Shown here: positions 1 to 8,727 of the stretch, piece by piece
How positions within the stretch are numbered: position 1 is the first letter of the stretch
How the letters are laid out: each line of letters starts with the position of its first letter
Assembly: GCA_030145055.1 (NCBI GenBank)
Contig: JAQYWK010000003.1
Coordinates: 248,001 to 312,000, forward strand
Direction: 5' to 3'
Origin: Desulfovibrio sp.
GTDB lineage: Bacteria; Desulfobacterota; Desulfovibrionia; Desulfovibrionales; Desulfovibrionaceae
Length of the DNA: 64,000 bases
The notes under the pieces: generated by a model
The model's input: the letters and a program-made list of their open reading frames with translations, nothing else
Told to the model about the DNA's origin: nothing
Databases searched by the model: none
Made by a program: the position numbers and the translations under genes

Positions 1-525
1 GCAAAAGCACCTTCCAGTTACAATCTCCAGCCGTGGAAGTTGAAAGTACTGCGTGACAATAAACAGAAAGCAGTACTTCAAAAACTTGCCTTTGATCAGC
101 CCAAAATAACCGAAGCACCTGTTATACTCATCGTTCTAGCTGACCGTGATGGTTGGAAAGAAGGAAACAACTCACTAGAAAGCGTTTTCAAAGATTTTGT
201 CAGCTCTGGAAAAATGCAACCCGATCAGCGGGACTGGTTTTTAGGAGCAACCACCGGTCTTTACGGACGAGACACTGAAGCGGCACAAGCTTTTGCCAAT
301 AAAAATGCCGGATTATTCGCCATGTCGCTGATGTATTCCGCATCCGCGCAAGGTCTTGAAACTCATCCAATGGACGGGTTCGACCATGACGGAGTTAAAA
401 AAGAATTTAATATACCTGATAATTTTTGGATTCCTATGCTTATAGCAGTCGGTTACCTGAAACCGGGTGTAAAAGTTCACCCAAAAGGCTGGCGTCAATC
501 GTACAATGATATGCTTTTAAAATAA
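1..525 (+). CDS. nitroreductase family protein, 5' end missing
   Basis: The reading frame is open from base 1, so the gene starts left of the window and only the last 174 codons are present. The first residues read KAPSSYNLQPWK, the FMN-binding signature near the N-terminus of nitroreductases (SSxNxQPW). They are followed by APVILIVLAD and by a C-terminal Gly-Tyr-Leu-Lys-Pro segment usual in the family. Such proteins are FMN-dependent NAD(P)H oxidoreductases of nitro compounds, quinones or flavins; the natural substrate cannot be told. A TTG at 40 lies inside the FMN motif and is not the true start. The family call is secure; the subfamily is open. Confidence 0.88.
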   Translation, partial: AKAPSSYNLQPWKLKVLRDNKQKAVLQKLAFDQPKITEAPVILIVLADRDGWKEGNNSLESVFKDFVSSGKMQPDQRDWFLGATTGLYGRDTEAAQAFANKNAGLFAMSLMYSASAQGLETHPMDGFDHDGVKKEFNIPDNFWIPMLIAVGYLKPGVKVHPKGWRQSYNDMLLK

Positions 526-661
526 TCACCCTGCCAGCGGCAAATTTCGGCCATAGGCGGTAAAAATTTGGCGAGAAATACTTTTCCGTAATTTTTCATA
601 CCGTTCACCGAATATGGAATGCACTGGTAATTGATCTGTGGTTTAATTCATAAATGAAAAG

Positions 662-685
662 GCGCTCACCCGCAGAAGTGAGTGC
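662..685 (+). promoter_or_regulatory. imperfect hairpin in the leader of the OFA carrier gene
   Basis: GCGCTCAC and GTGAGTGC form an 8-bp stem with one mismatch around an 8-base loop, about 60 bases before the carrier start. It has no T-run, so it is not a terminator. It could be a leader structure or an operator; there is no further support. Confidence 0.25.
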
Positions 686-744
686 ACACAATTGAAACAG
701 CAGAAAGGGCTTTTTTTTCAATCTCAACACCGGGGGCAAGACAA

Positions 745-2022
745 ATGAGTGAACAAAAAACAATGAACAGATGGTTTGTAGTACTGGGAGCAATTCTTAT
801 TCAGCTTGCTCTCGGGGCAATCTATGCATGGTCTGTATTTACTCCATCTCTTATTCATGACGGATGGACAAAAATTCAAACTCAAGCAGTCTTCTCTATC
901 GGCCTTGTAACTTTTGCCCTCTCCATGGTTTGGGCTGGTAAAAAAATGGCTGTATGGGGTCCTAAAAAACTCGCAATGTTGAGTGGGATTGTTCTTGGAG
1001 CAGGTTACGCTCTTGCAGGAATGTTCGGCGGAACCAGCTTCCCGGCTCTTTGTCTATTTATCGGTGTTATCGGCGGAGCAGGTATCGGGTTCGGATATGT
1101 TGTACCTATCGCAGTTGGTATGCGCTGGTTCCCGGATAAAAAAGGTTTCATCACTGGACTTGCTGTTGCAGGTTTCGGATTCGGTGCAATGGCGTGGGTA
1201 AAACTCGCTGGGGCATGGGGGAATCTCATCAGCGATTTTGGCCTTTCCATGACTTTCTCTATCTATGGAGTCTTATTTTTTGCAATGATAGCACTCGGCG
1301 GAACATGGATGGTTTTCCCGCCCGAAGGATGGTTGCCAGAAGGATATAATCCAAAAATAACATCCTCCGGTAAAACTGCGAAAAAAGAGGTTGATTTCTC
1401 ATTCGGAGAAATGCTTAAAACACCACAGTTTATCCTTATATTTTTAACTTTCACTGTTAGTGCTGCGGCAGGCCTTATGTCCATCGGCCTTATGAAACTT
1501 TACCCGATGGAAGCACTTCAGGCACAGGGACTTTCAGCTACAGAATCAAGTGCAATCGCTGGAACTGCAATGGCTGTGTTCTTTAGCCTTGCAAATGGAA
1601 TAGGCAGAATTGCATGGGGCACCGCAAGTGATAAACTTGGGCGCAAAATGTCAATCTTCCTGATGACTGCAATTCAGGGTGTCACGCTACTTGCCTTCAC
1701 AAGCATGGCTGGACATGAATACTTACTCTACATTGGAGCAACAATAATCGGCTTTAACTTCGGTGGTAACTTTGCTCTCTTCCCGACCATGACAGCGGAT
1801 ACTTTCGGGACCAAAAATGTTGGGCAGAACTACCCATACGTATTCTTAGCGTACGGAGTGGGCGGAATATTCGGTCCAATGCTAGGCGGACAGCTTGGCG
1901 ACCTCGGCAACTTCCCAATGGCTTTCACCATTTGTGGAGCTTGCTGTCTCTTAGGGGCCGTTGCTATCTCCCTCGTAAAGGTTCCAAAGAAAGTACTTTC
2001 AGGACAGCCTGAATCTGCCTAA
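745..2022 (+). CDS. OFA-family MFS transporter (oxalate/formate antiporter-like)
   Basis: A 425-residue inner-membrane carrier of the major facilitator superfamily with about 12 hydrophobic segments. The N-terminal RWFVVLGAILIQLALGAIYAWSVF segment (shown in part as LGAIYAWSVF) is the hallmark of the oxalate:formate antiporter family. A cytoplasmic loop rich in Lys and Ser (around residues 205-225) separates the two halves, and GRIAWGTASDKLGRK is the second-half MFS loop motif. Upstream in-frame codons exist from 682, but the ATG at 745 places the cytoplasmic N-terminus directly before the first membrane segment as in relatives. The gene stands alone, between a nitroreductase and a terminator. 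In sulfate reducers OFA proteins are often linked to small carboxylates such as lactate or formate; the substrate here is not shown. Confidence 0.87.
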   Translation: MSEQKTMNRWFVVLGAILIQLALGAIYAWSVFTPSLIHDGWTKIQTQAVFSIGLVTFALSMVWAGKKMAVWGPKKLAMLSGIVLGAGYALAGMFGGTSFPALCLFIGVIGGAGIGFGYVVPIAVGMRWFPDKKGFITGLAVAGFGFGAMAWVKLAGAWGNLISDFGLSMTFSIYGVLFFAMIALGGTWMVFPPEGWLPEGYNPKITSSGKTAKKEVDFSFGEMLKTPQFILIFLTFTVSAAAGLMSIGLMKLYPMEALQAQGLSATESSAIAGTAMAVFFSLANGIGRIAWGTASDKLGRKMSIFLMTAIQGVTLLAFTSMAGHEYLLYIGATIIGFNFGGNFALFPTMTADTFGTKNVGQNYPYVFLAYGVGGIFGPMLGGQLGDLGNFPMAFTICGACCLLGAVAISLVKVPKKVLSGQPESA

Positions 2023-2039
2023 TAACAGTTTTAACTAAG

Positions 2040-2067
2040 CGGTCATCAAATCCCCCGCTGACCGTTT
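2040..2067 (+). terminator. weak hairpin after the OFA carrier gene
   Basis: CGGTCA (2040-2045) pairs with TGACCG (2059-2064), followed by TTTCCTT. It sits 20 bases after the stop codon and just before a stronger hairpin; the two may act in tandem. Confidence 0.4.
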
Positions 2068-2087
2068 CCTTAAAAAATGGGTTAAAA

Positions 2088-2128
2088 ATCCCTGCCTGTG
2101 ACAATACATAGGCAGGGATCTTTTATTT
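2088..2128 (+). terminator. intrinsic terminator of the OFA carrier gene
   Basis: A perfect 10-bp stem, ATCCCTGCCT (2088-2097) with AGGCAGGGAT (2110-2119), a 12-base loop and a CTTTTATTT tail. Confidence 0.85.
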
Positions 2129-2167
2129 AAACCAAGCAAATCATCTCCCATTTTAGGGTAGATATGC

Positions 2168-2261
2168 TTGACAGGTCACAGGTCAATCACTAATTCTCTC
2201 TTGTTACTGCAACGCGCAATTTTGAAGCCGGAACAGACTTTTTATCTTCCGGTCTTTTTTT
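2168..2261 (+). promoter_or_regulatory. TTGACA box and terminator-like hairpin before the Sm-like gene
   Basis: A TTGACA hexamer at 2168-2173 is followed about 50 bases later by CCGGAA (2228-2233) paired with TTCCGG (2247-2252) and seven T residues. The hairpin ends 31 bases before the next gene. It may be an attenuator for that gene, or the end of a short independent transcript of about 65 bases. The -10 match is poor (TAATTC at 17-base spacing), so the promoter is uncertain while the hairpin plus T-run is clear. Confidence 0.45.
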
Positions 2262-2292
2262 ATAATGGCACTTAATTTCAAGGAGAGTTCTA

Positions 2293-2634
2293 GTGGGCTA
2301 TAATGTAAAGCTTTTTAAACTGGTTAATGGCGAAATGGTTATCGGTAAATGGGATGCAGATAAAAACATCATATCTGATCCGGCTGTACTTCAGACTGTT
2401 CCTGCTGAGCAGGGCGTACAGATGATGATTCTACCTTTCGGCTACCCCTTCGACAACGAAATCGAAGGAGAACTCGACGGCAAGCACATTATGTACGAAT
2501 ACAAAAATTGCCCTGAAGATGTTTCTACTAAATACCTCGAAGCATCCAGCAAGCTTACGCTTACCTCCGGTGGTCTAGGCGGCGGAATGGGCGGCGGTAA
2601 CGTTTCCGACATTTCCAGTCTTCTCAAGAAATAA
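2293..2634 (+). CDS. small Sm-like (LSm-fold?) hypothetical protein
   Basis: A 113-residue protein with a GTG start at 2293, chosen because AAGGAGAG lies at 2280-2287. The N-terminal 60 residues read as short beta strands: KLFKLVNGEMVIGKW, a charged turn, IISDPAVLQTV, then MMILPFGYPF. This 'VNGE-x-VIGK ... I-x-x-P' layout resembles the Sm-like proteins of phages and some bacteria, which form oligomeric rings and may bind RNA. That assignment is inference from pattern only. The C-terminus is a Gly/Met-rich tail (GGLGGGMGGG, about residues 93-102) followed by a short polar end. It has no signal peptide and is probably cytosolic. It stands alone between hairpins on both sides. Confidence 0.6.
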   Translation: MGYNVKLFKLVNGEMVIGKWDADKNIISDPAVLQTVPAEQGVQMMILPFGYPFDNEIEGELDGKHIMYEYKNCPEDVSTKYLEASSKLTLTSGGLGGGMGGGNVSDISSLLKK

Positions 2635-2641
2635 TTAGTTC

Positions 2642-2677
2642 GGGGAGTCTTAAGCAAGGCTCCCCTATTTCGATTTT
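2642..2677 (+). terminator. intrinsic terminator after the Sm-like gene
   Basis: GGGGAGTCTT (2642-2651) pairs with AAGGCTCCCC (2656-2665) around the loop AAGC, with one G-T pair, followed by TATTTCGATTTT. Confidence 0.75.
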
Positions 2678-2773
2678 CCGTGTTTCAAATTTCATGATCC
2701 AAATTCGCGATATCTATTTCCAATATATATTTCCCGCTTTTTAGCGGATAACTTTTTTGTACAGGTAATACAC

Positions 2774-5287
2774 TTGAAAAAGCTACTCCCCCTCCTGCCC
2801 CGTCCTACACGTTATCTTGGTTCCGAATGGGGAACCGTTCATAAGGACTTAGCTTCTGTCAAAGTTCATATAGCTCTTGGTTTTCCAGACCTATACGAAA
2901 TTGGGATGTCTTACCTTGGACAAAAAATCCTCTATGAAATCGTGAACAATAATCCAGATTTCTATGCTGAACGCGCTTATGTTCCTTGCCAGGAAACAGC
3001 AGGAATAATGCGCGAGCATAATGAATTGCTGGCAACTCTTGAAAGCGACACGCCTCTAAAAGACCTCGACGGTCTAGGCATCAGTCTGACGCACGAACTG
3101 TGCTATACCAACGTGCTCTACATGTTAGATCTCGCGGGAATACCACTTAAATCAGCCGACAGAACTGAAGACCACCCGCTTATTATTGCTGGCGGCGGCG
3201 CTTGTTTCAATGCGGAACCAATGGCGGACTTTTTCGATGTCATGATGATCGGTGACGGAGAAGAATCAATCCTTCGCGTTCTCGAAACTATTGCAGACTG
3301 TAAAGAAAAGGGACTGGGAAGAGCAGATAAACTTACGGCCCTTTCAAAACTCGCAGGCATCTACATCCCATCATTTTTCGACCCCGATAATCCAGGTGAT
3401 TTTTTCGTAGAAAAAGCCATCGTCGATGACCTTAATCCTATAGATTTCCCTGAGAATCAGGTTCTTCCATATGGTAAAGCAGTCCACGACAGGCTCACTC
3501 TTGAAATTGCAAGAGGGTGCACCAGAGGGTGTCGCTTCTGTCAGGCAGGTATAATCTATCGTCCGGTTAGAGAGCGCACTCCCGAAACGTTGACCAAGAC
3601 ATTAATGAAAGGCCTTGATAAAACAGGGTACGAAGAGACATCATATCTATCACTCAGTACGGGCGACTATTCTGCTCTCGATACACTTTTTGCGAAAAGT
3701 TTCGACCACTGCGCTGCTGAACAGATTTCTATTTCTCTACCATCCCTGCGTGTTGGTTCACTTTCCGCTCCCATCATGGAACGTATTGCAACCATCAGAC
3801 GTACCGGCGCAACACTAGCTCCAGAAGCCGGAAGCCAGAGAATGCGCGATGTAATCAATAAAGGGATCACCGAACAGCAGTTACTCGATCATTCTAAAAT
3901 GCTATTCGATAATGGCTGGCAGAGTATCAAACTTTATTTCATGATCGGACTGCCTACAGAAACATTTGAAGATCTGGATGCAATCCTCGACCTTTGCGTA
4001 AAGGTTCGCGACATCGCAGGTCCGCATGTTAAGGTAATGCAGATATCCGCCGCAATTTCTCCTTTCGTGCCCAAGCCGCACACGCCATTCCAGTGGGAAC
4101 GCCAAAGCTCCCTTGATGAAATTAATGAGAAACTTGATTATCTGCGCGAAAAGTTCAGCAAATATAAGCGCATCAAGCTCAAATTCCACATTCCACGCAT
4201 GAGCTTCCTTGAAGGCATTTTCTCACGCGGAGACCGCAAACTCGGTCCTGTTGTGCAGAAAGCGTACGAACGCGGCGCCATCTTCACAAGCTGGAAAGAC
4301 CATATGAGTCTGCCCGAATTCCTTGAAGCAATGAAAGAAGAAGGCTTATCGCCTGAAGATTATCTCGCAGCACGTGATATAGATCAAAGACTTCCATGGG
4401 ATCATATTTCCAGCGGTGTCAGCAAAAAATTCCTGATAACAGAAAAAGAACGCGGTTTTAAAGGTAAAATTACCGGAGACTGTCGTTACGAAGAATGCCG
4501 CAATTGCGGAGTCTGTGAATTTGACGGGCGCAAGTCGCTTCTTACGGAGCAAGCTCTTGAAAAAGATATCCGCCCGAAGATGGTCTTCACTGAAAGTGAT
4601 CAGTCTGGAGATGTTCCTCCATTTGTTCAGGAAGAAAAGCCTGACCTCGGAATCAAAGGTAGCCAGTTCCGCATCTGGTACACAAAAACGGGAACAACAG
4701 CTTACTTAAGTCAGCTGGACCTTGCTCCTGTTTTCGAAAGAGCAATGCGCAGAGCGAAACTTCCACTGACATTCTCTCAAGGATTCCACCCCATGCCGCT
4801 GATATCCTTCGGACGCGCACTGCCAGTGGCCGTAGAAAGTCAGGCTGAATGGATGAACGTAATGTACCGCACTGAACTCACTTCAGAAGAAGTAGTTAAA
4901 AGACTAAACGAGCAAATGCCAATAGGTATTCTCATGACCAGAGCGGACACACTTACACTTTCACGCAAGCAACCACAGCCGCAAATCGAAGATTTCGCCA
5001 TTACATTTAATGGTGAGGATGAAGCCGTAGCCGCAAGAATGGCTGAACTTCGTAATTTCCTGGAATCAGAAGAATATGTGATCAAGCACAAGACGAAAAA
5101 AGGATTCAAGGACAAAGACATTCGTCCTACCGTACAAAGCTATGAAGAAGTGGCGCCAAACAAAGTCATCATCCATTTTGATTGGACCAACCTCTACCTT
5201 AGCCCGACTAAAATGCTCGCGGTAATATGCCCAAAGAGTACGCTGCTTGATTACTCTTTAATGAAATTGGATCAAAGATTTGAGTAA
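2774..5287 (+). CDS. TIGR03960-type radical SAM protein fused to TIGR03936/DUF2344 domain
   Basis: An 837-residue cytosolic protein. The N-terminal 200 residues form a cobalamin-binding-like region (GFPDLYEIGMSYLG, IIAGGGACFNAEPM, IGDGEES). The radical SAM core carries CTRGCRFC with the cluster cysteines at 249, 253 and 256. A Cys-rich stretch (CRYEECRNCGVC, about 571-582) precedes the DUF2344 domain, which begins near residue 630 (RIWYTKTGTTAYLSQLDL). The same order is found in full-length family members; in others the two parts are separate genes, often near the RNase E/G and ribosomal protein L21 genes, so an RNA-related role is suspected but unproven. The start is a TTG at 2774 with a weak SD. 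A near-perfect terminator follows. Confidence 0.9.
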   Translation: MKKLLPLLPRPTRYLGSEWGTVHKDLASVKVHIALGFPDLYEIGMSYLGQKILYEIVNNNPDFYAERAYVPCQETAGIMREHNELLATLESDTPLKDLDGLGISLTHELCYTNVLYMLDLAGIPLKSADRTEDHPLIIAGGGACFNAEPMADFFDVMMIGDGEESILRVLETIADCKEKGLGRADKLTALSKLAGIYIPSFFDPDNPGDFFVEKAIVDDLNPIDFPENQVLPYGKAVHDRLTLEIARGCTRGCRFCQAGIIYRPVRERTPETLTKTLMKGLDKTGYEETSYLSLSTGDYSALDTLFAKSFDHCAAEQISISLPSLRVGSLSAPIMERIATIRRTGATLAPEAGSQRMRDVINKGITEQQLLDHSKMLFDNGWQSIKLYFMIGLPTETFEDLDAILDLCVKVRDIAGPHVKVMQISAAISPFVPKPHTPFQWERQSSLDEINEKLDYLREKFSKYKRIKLKFHIPRMSFLEGIFSRGDRKLGPVVQKAYERGAIFTSWKDHMSLPEFLEAMKEEGLSPEDYLAARDIDQRLPWDHISSGVSKKFLITEKERGFKGKITGDCRYEECRNCGVCEFDGRKSLLTEQALEKDIRPKMVFTESDQSGDVPPFVQEEKPDLGIKGSQFRIWYTKTGTTAYLSQLDLAPVFERAMRRAKLPLTFSQGFHPMPLISFGRALPVAVESQAEWMNVMYRTELTSEEVVKRLNEQMPIGILMTRADTLTLSRKQPQPQIEDFAITFNGEDEAVAARMAELRNFLESEEYVIKHKTKKGFKDKDIRPTVQSYEEVAPNKVIIHFDWTNLYLSPTKMLAVICPKSTLLDYSLMKLDQRFE

Positions 5288-5308
5288 ACATTAATATCAA
5301 CAAACGCT

Positions 5309-5346
5309 AAAAAGCGGAATTTCGTATACGAAATTCCGCTTTTTTT
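5309..5346. terminator. bidirectional intrinsic terminator
   Basis: A perfect 16-bp stem (5309-5324 with 5329-5344) around TATA, with A-run and T-run flanks, lies between the convergent radical SAM and lipoprotein genes. It can serve both strands. Confidence 0.95.
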
Positions 5347-5365
5347 TATTCATATCAAACGAAAA

Positions 5366-5866
5366 CTACCACTCAAAAAAAGGTTCGCCTTCCTCAGTTA
5401 TGCTTACGGTCACAATCTTATAAGCATCTCTCAGGTCTTCATTCGCTCGTTTAATATTTATAATGATAGCTGCTTCCCCGATTTTAAGAAGCTTAAACTC
5501 AAAGCGCCAACGACCAAAATCACCAAGCCTACCGGAATCCGCTTTTAGAATATTATACTTTTCAAGATTCACAAGCTCAGGGTTAAAAGTGACACCATCA
5601 AAAAGGTATCCACCCGAACCTGGATTTCTCATATCAAATGCTACAGAATCCCCGGGCATCATTATCAACGCCATTTCATGTACGCCATCAAGATCATATT
5701 CAGGAATAGAATCTGCGAACGGATTTAACGCGGCACACCCTGAAAAACTGAGCACAATCAATATATACGCAATAAGCTGTACAGCCCTGTTTTTTTTGCC
5801 AAAACGCAACAAATATTGACGTTTTTTTAAGGAATGGATGTTTTTAAACAATAAATTATTTTTCAT
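5366..5866 (-). CDS. lipoprotein with chagasin-like (protease inhibitor I42) domain
   Basis: A 166-residue protein whose hydrophobic stretch ends in the lipobox FSGC, giving a lipid-anchored periplasmic product. The mature part has the three loops of the chagasin/I42 fold: NPGSGGY (in place of NPTTGY), a central GRWRFEFKLLKIGEA segment, and KRANEDLRDAY (in place of the RPWE loop). I42 proteins inhibit papain-type cysteine proteases; the loops here are divergent, so inhibition is inference. The region before the lipobox is long (about 43 residues) and begins with a basic stretch. No SD is visible before the ATG and no better start was found. Confidence 0.7.
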   Translation of the reverse strand: MKNNLLFKNIHSLKKRQYLLRFGKKNRAVQLIAYILIVLSFSGCAALNPFADSIPEYDLDGVHEMALIMMPGDSVAFDMRNPGSGGYLFDGVTFNPELVNLEKYNILKADSGRLGDFGRWRFEFKLLKIGEAAIIINIKRANEDLRDAYKIVTVSITEEGEPFFEW

Positions 5867-6063
5867 AAATCATTTCAGTGAGTTAAAGATTTGAGTAAAA
5901 GTCAAATCGAGTGTAATACTATGCAATGCGTACGGCAAGGGGAAGCAGTGCGCAGAACGGTTTTTTATTTTTCATGTTTCGATGTAACCTTTTATCGAGC
6001 GTCATTCGTTAAAAGGATGTCTGATTTTTCATTATCGATTTTACCCTTTCAAGGAGTGTGAGG

Positions 6064-7680
6064 ATGAAACGTTCATTAGTATTTCTATCTCTTGTGGTCA
6101 TTCTGACCCTCGGCCTAGTCGGCTGCAGCTCAGAAAAAAAAGATGAAGCTCCTGCCAAACAGGACTCTGCTGAAACCACAGCACCAGCTGCAGATGCAGG
6201 AAAAGTACTGAAACTGGCTATGGATGCTGATCCAGTATCTCTTGATCCTCAGGTACAGCTTTCCGGTGGTATGATGCAGTATGCACACATGGTATTTGAT
6301 CCACTCGTTCGCTGGGCAAAAGATGGTTCCTTCGAACCTCGCCTTGCTGAATCATGGGAACAGATTAACGACACAACCATGCGTTTTCACCTTCGTAAAG
6401 GTGTAACTTTCCATAGCGGAAACCCATTCACAGCTGAAGACGTTGTATGGTCAATTAACCGCCTCAAAGTCAGCCCTGACTTCAAAGGTCTATTTGAGCC
6501 TTTCACTGAAGCTAAAGTCGTTGACGCAAACACTGTCGACGTAATTACCAAAGAGCCTTACGGGTTGCTCCTGAACATGGCTACTTACATTTTCCCAATG
6601 GATAGCAAATTTTACACAGGTAAAGACGAAAGCGGAAAAGACAAAGCTGCTATCGTTAAGACTGGACCTTCTTTTGCTAACACCAACGAATCCGGAACAG
6701 GTAAATACCTTGTTGCTGAACGCGAACAAGGCGTTCGCACCGTATTCAAAGCTTACCCAAAATACTGGGACAAAGCTGGTAACGTTGAAACCATCATACT
6801 TACTCCTATTAAGAATGACGCTACTCGCGTAGCAGCTCTTCTTTCTGGCGATGTTGATTTCATCATGCCTGTTCCTCCTCAGGATCTTAAGCGCATTGAA
6901 TCCACCGAAGGACTTGAGCTTGTCACAATGTCCGGATCACGCATCATCACCTTCCAGCTTAATTCTGAGCGTTTTGAGCCTTTCAAGAACCTTAAAGTTC
7001 GTCAGGCTATCATCTACGCAACAGACAACTCTGGAATCGTAGAAAAAGTAATGAAAGGTTTCGCAACAGTTGCAGCTCAGCAGGGTCCAAAAGAATTCGC
7101 TAGCTACAATCCAGCTCTTACTCCTCGTTACGACCTTGCAAAAGCACAGCAGCTCATGAAAGAAGCTGGTTACGCAGACGGTTTTGCGTGTACTATGATC
7201 GCACCTAACAACCGTTACGTTAACGATGAAAAGATCGCGGAAGCATTCGTTTCCATGCTCGGTAAAATCGGAATCAAAGTAAGTCTCAAGACTATGCCTA
7301 AAGCACAGTACTGGGATCAGTTTGATGCACGCGTTGCTGACATTCAGATGATCGGTTGGCATCCTGATACTGAAGATTCTGCTAACTACACAGAATTCCT
7401 TCTCATGTGCCCGAACTCTGAAACAGGATACGGTCAGTACAACAGCGGTCAATACTGCAACCCAGAAGTTGACGCTATGACCATCCAGACTCAGACTGAA
7501 ACAGACACAGCTAAACGTAGCGCTCTTCTTCAGAAAATCGAAAAAACACTTTATGATGACGCAGCATTCGTTCCTTTACACTGGCAGAACCTTTCCTGGG
7601 CCAGCAAGAACAACATGAACACTGGTGAGATCGTAAACGTTCAGAACTTCCCTTACTTCGGCAACCTTGTCATCAAGTAA
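6064..7680 (+). CDS. ABC transporter substrate-binding lipoprotein, peptide/nickel type (SBP family 5)
   Basis: A lipoprotein of 538 residues: signal peptide then LVGC with Cys21. The mature N-terminus begins with a Glu/Ala-rich linker. Family 5 (DppA/OppA/NikA) features are LKLAMDADPVSLDPQ, the MQYAHMVFDPLVRW region, LRKGVTFHSGNPFTAEDVVWS and a C-terminal FVPLHWQ. The ATG at 6064 is preferred over the GTG at 6058 because AAGGAG at 6051-6056 is 7 bases upstream. It is the first gene of a five-gene importer operon; a hairpin follows it and probably sets a higher level of this subunit. The ligand could be peptides, opines, glutathione or a metal chelate; it cannot be read from the sequence. Confidence 0.92.
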   Translation: MKRSLVFLSLVVILTLGLVGCSSEKKDEAPAKQDSAETTAPAADAGKVLKLAMDADPVSLDPQVQLSGGMMQYAHMVFDPLVRWAKDGSFEPRLAESWEQINDTTMRFHLRKGVTFHSGNPFTAEDVVWSINRLKVSPDFKGLFEPFTEAKVVDANTVDVITKEPYGLLLNMATYIFPMDSKFYTGKDESGKDKAAIVKTGPSFANTNESGTGKYLVAEREQGVRTVFKAYPKYWDKAGNVETIILTPIKNDATRVAALLSGDVDFIMPVPPQDLKRIESTEGLELVTMSGSRIITFQLNSERFEPFKNLKVRQAIIYATDNSGIVEKVMKGFATVAAQQGPKEFASYNPALTPRYDLAKAQQLMKEAGYADGFACTMIAPNNRYVNDEKIAEAFVSMLGKIGIKVSLKTMPKAQYWDQFDARVADIQMIGWHPDTEDSANYTEFLLMCPNSETGYGQYNSGQYCNPEVDAMTIQTQTETDTAKRSALLQKIEKTLYDDAAFVPLHWQNLSWASKNNMNTGEIVNVQNFPYFGNLVIK

Positions 7681-7707
7681 CTGATCTTCTTAACCTAATA
7701 CAAATAA

Positions 7708-7739
7708 CAAAGGGGAATCCTAATCAGGGTTCCCCTTTG
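7708..7739 (+). promoter_or_regulatory. intra-operon hairpin between binding-protein and permease genes
   Basis: CAAAGGGGAATCC (7708-7720) pairs with GGGTTCCCCTTTG (7727-7739) through 13 bp with one G-T pair around the loop TAATCA. No T-run follows, so it is more like an mRNA-stabilising or partial-stop hairpin of the kind that raises binding-protein yield than a full terminator. Confidence 0.75.
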
Positions 7740-7752
7740 AAATGAAGTGCAT

Positions 7753-8727
7753 ATGTTTGCTTTTATAGTTCGAAGACTCGCGCAGGCGATCATAGTAATG
7801 ATCGTTATTGGATTCATAGGTTTTGCCATTAAACAAAGTTTTGGCGACCCGATCCGAGAAATTACCGGTGTTTCAGTTTCAGTAGAAGAGCGGAATAAGT
7901 TGAGAGAGGAACTCGGCCTGAACGATCCATTTCTGGTTCAGTTCAGCAGATTTATCAAAGGAGCTATGCATGGCGACATCGGCAGATCCTTTTTTTATAA
8001 AAAATCTGCTCTCAAGGTCATTCTTAGCAAAGCCCCTGCGACTCTTGAATTAGTTTTCTGCTCTGCCCTTATCATCGTATTATTTTCGATACCTCTAGGG
8101 ATATATTCTGCTATTAATCCGCGATCAATATTCTCGCGAATTATCATGGGAGGGTCGACTCTGGGAGTTTCTATTCCCGTCTTCCTGACCGCAATTTTGA
8201 TGATATACATTTTTTCGGTAGAACTGCACTGGCTGCCCTCATACGGACGTGGTGAGACTATCAACCTCGGTGGCTGGCGAACAGGACTTTTGACCTTAGA
8301 CGGTCTCAAACACCTAATTATGCCTTCCATTGCTTTGTCATCAATCATGCTACCCTTGTTTATTCGCCTTATACGCTCTGAAATGATGGAAGTCCTTCAA
8401 AACGACTACATCAAATATGCATGGGCTAAGGGGCTTGCTCCGCGCCGTGTATTTATTGTTCACGCTTTCAAAAACACGCTTCTTCCAGTTATCACCGTCG
8501 GGGGTGTACAGCTTGGAACTATGATTGCGTTCACCATTCTTACTGAAACAGTATTTCAGTGGCAGGGAATGGGGTTCATGTTCATCGAAGCGGTGGAACG
8601 CGGCGATGCACCTCTCATGGTCGCATATCTGGTTGTTGTCGGATTGATCTTTGTCATTGTTAACACTTTGGTTGACGTCATTTACGGCCTTGTCAATCCG
8701 CAAGTAAGAATTACGGGGCGAAAATGA
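7753..8727 (+). CDS. ABC transporter permease, DppB-like
   Basis: A 324-residue inner-membrane permease with about six membrane spans, starting IVRRLAQAIIVMIVIGFIGF. It has the periplasmic GDIGRSF element typical of DppB-type subunits, and the cytoplasmic coupling (EAA) loop reads YIKYAWAKGLAPRRVFIVHAFKN. The C-terminal VDVIYGLVNPQVR ending is also usual for this subunit. The ATG at 7753 and a GTG at 7747 are both possible; neither has a good SD, and the upstream hairpin lies close to both. It ends in a 4-base overlap with the next permease gene. Confidence 0.92.
   Translation: MFAFIVRRLAQAIIVMIVIGFIGFAIKQSFGDPIREITGVSVSVEERNKLREELGLNDPFLVQFSRFIKGAMHGDIGRSFFYKKSALKVILSKAPATLELVFCSALIIVLFSIPLGIYSAINPRSIFSRIIMGGSTLGVSIPVFLTAILMIYIFSVELHWLPSYGRGETINLGGWRTGLLTLDGLKHLIMPSIALSSIMLPLFIRLIRSEMMEVLQNDYIKYAWAKGLAPRRVFIVHAFKNTLLPVITVGGVQLGTMIAFTILTETVFQWQGMGFMFIEAVERGDAPLMVAYLVVVGLIFVIVNTLVDVIYGLVNPQVRITGRK

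Noticed and set aside
526-600. CAAATTT...AAATTTG pair after the nitroreductase gene as a terminator
   Set aside because: The pairing is short, interrupted and without a T-run; too weak to call.
6937-7452. 171-codon open frame on the minus strand inside the binding-protein gene
   Set aside because: No SD, no recognisable domain, odd composition; it is the antisense shadow of a highly expressed, codon-biased gene.
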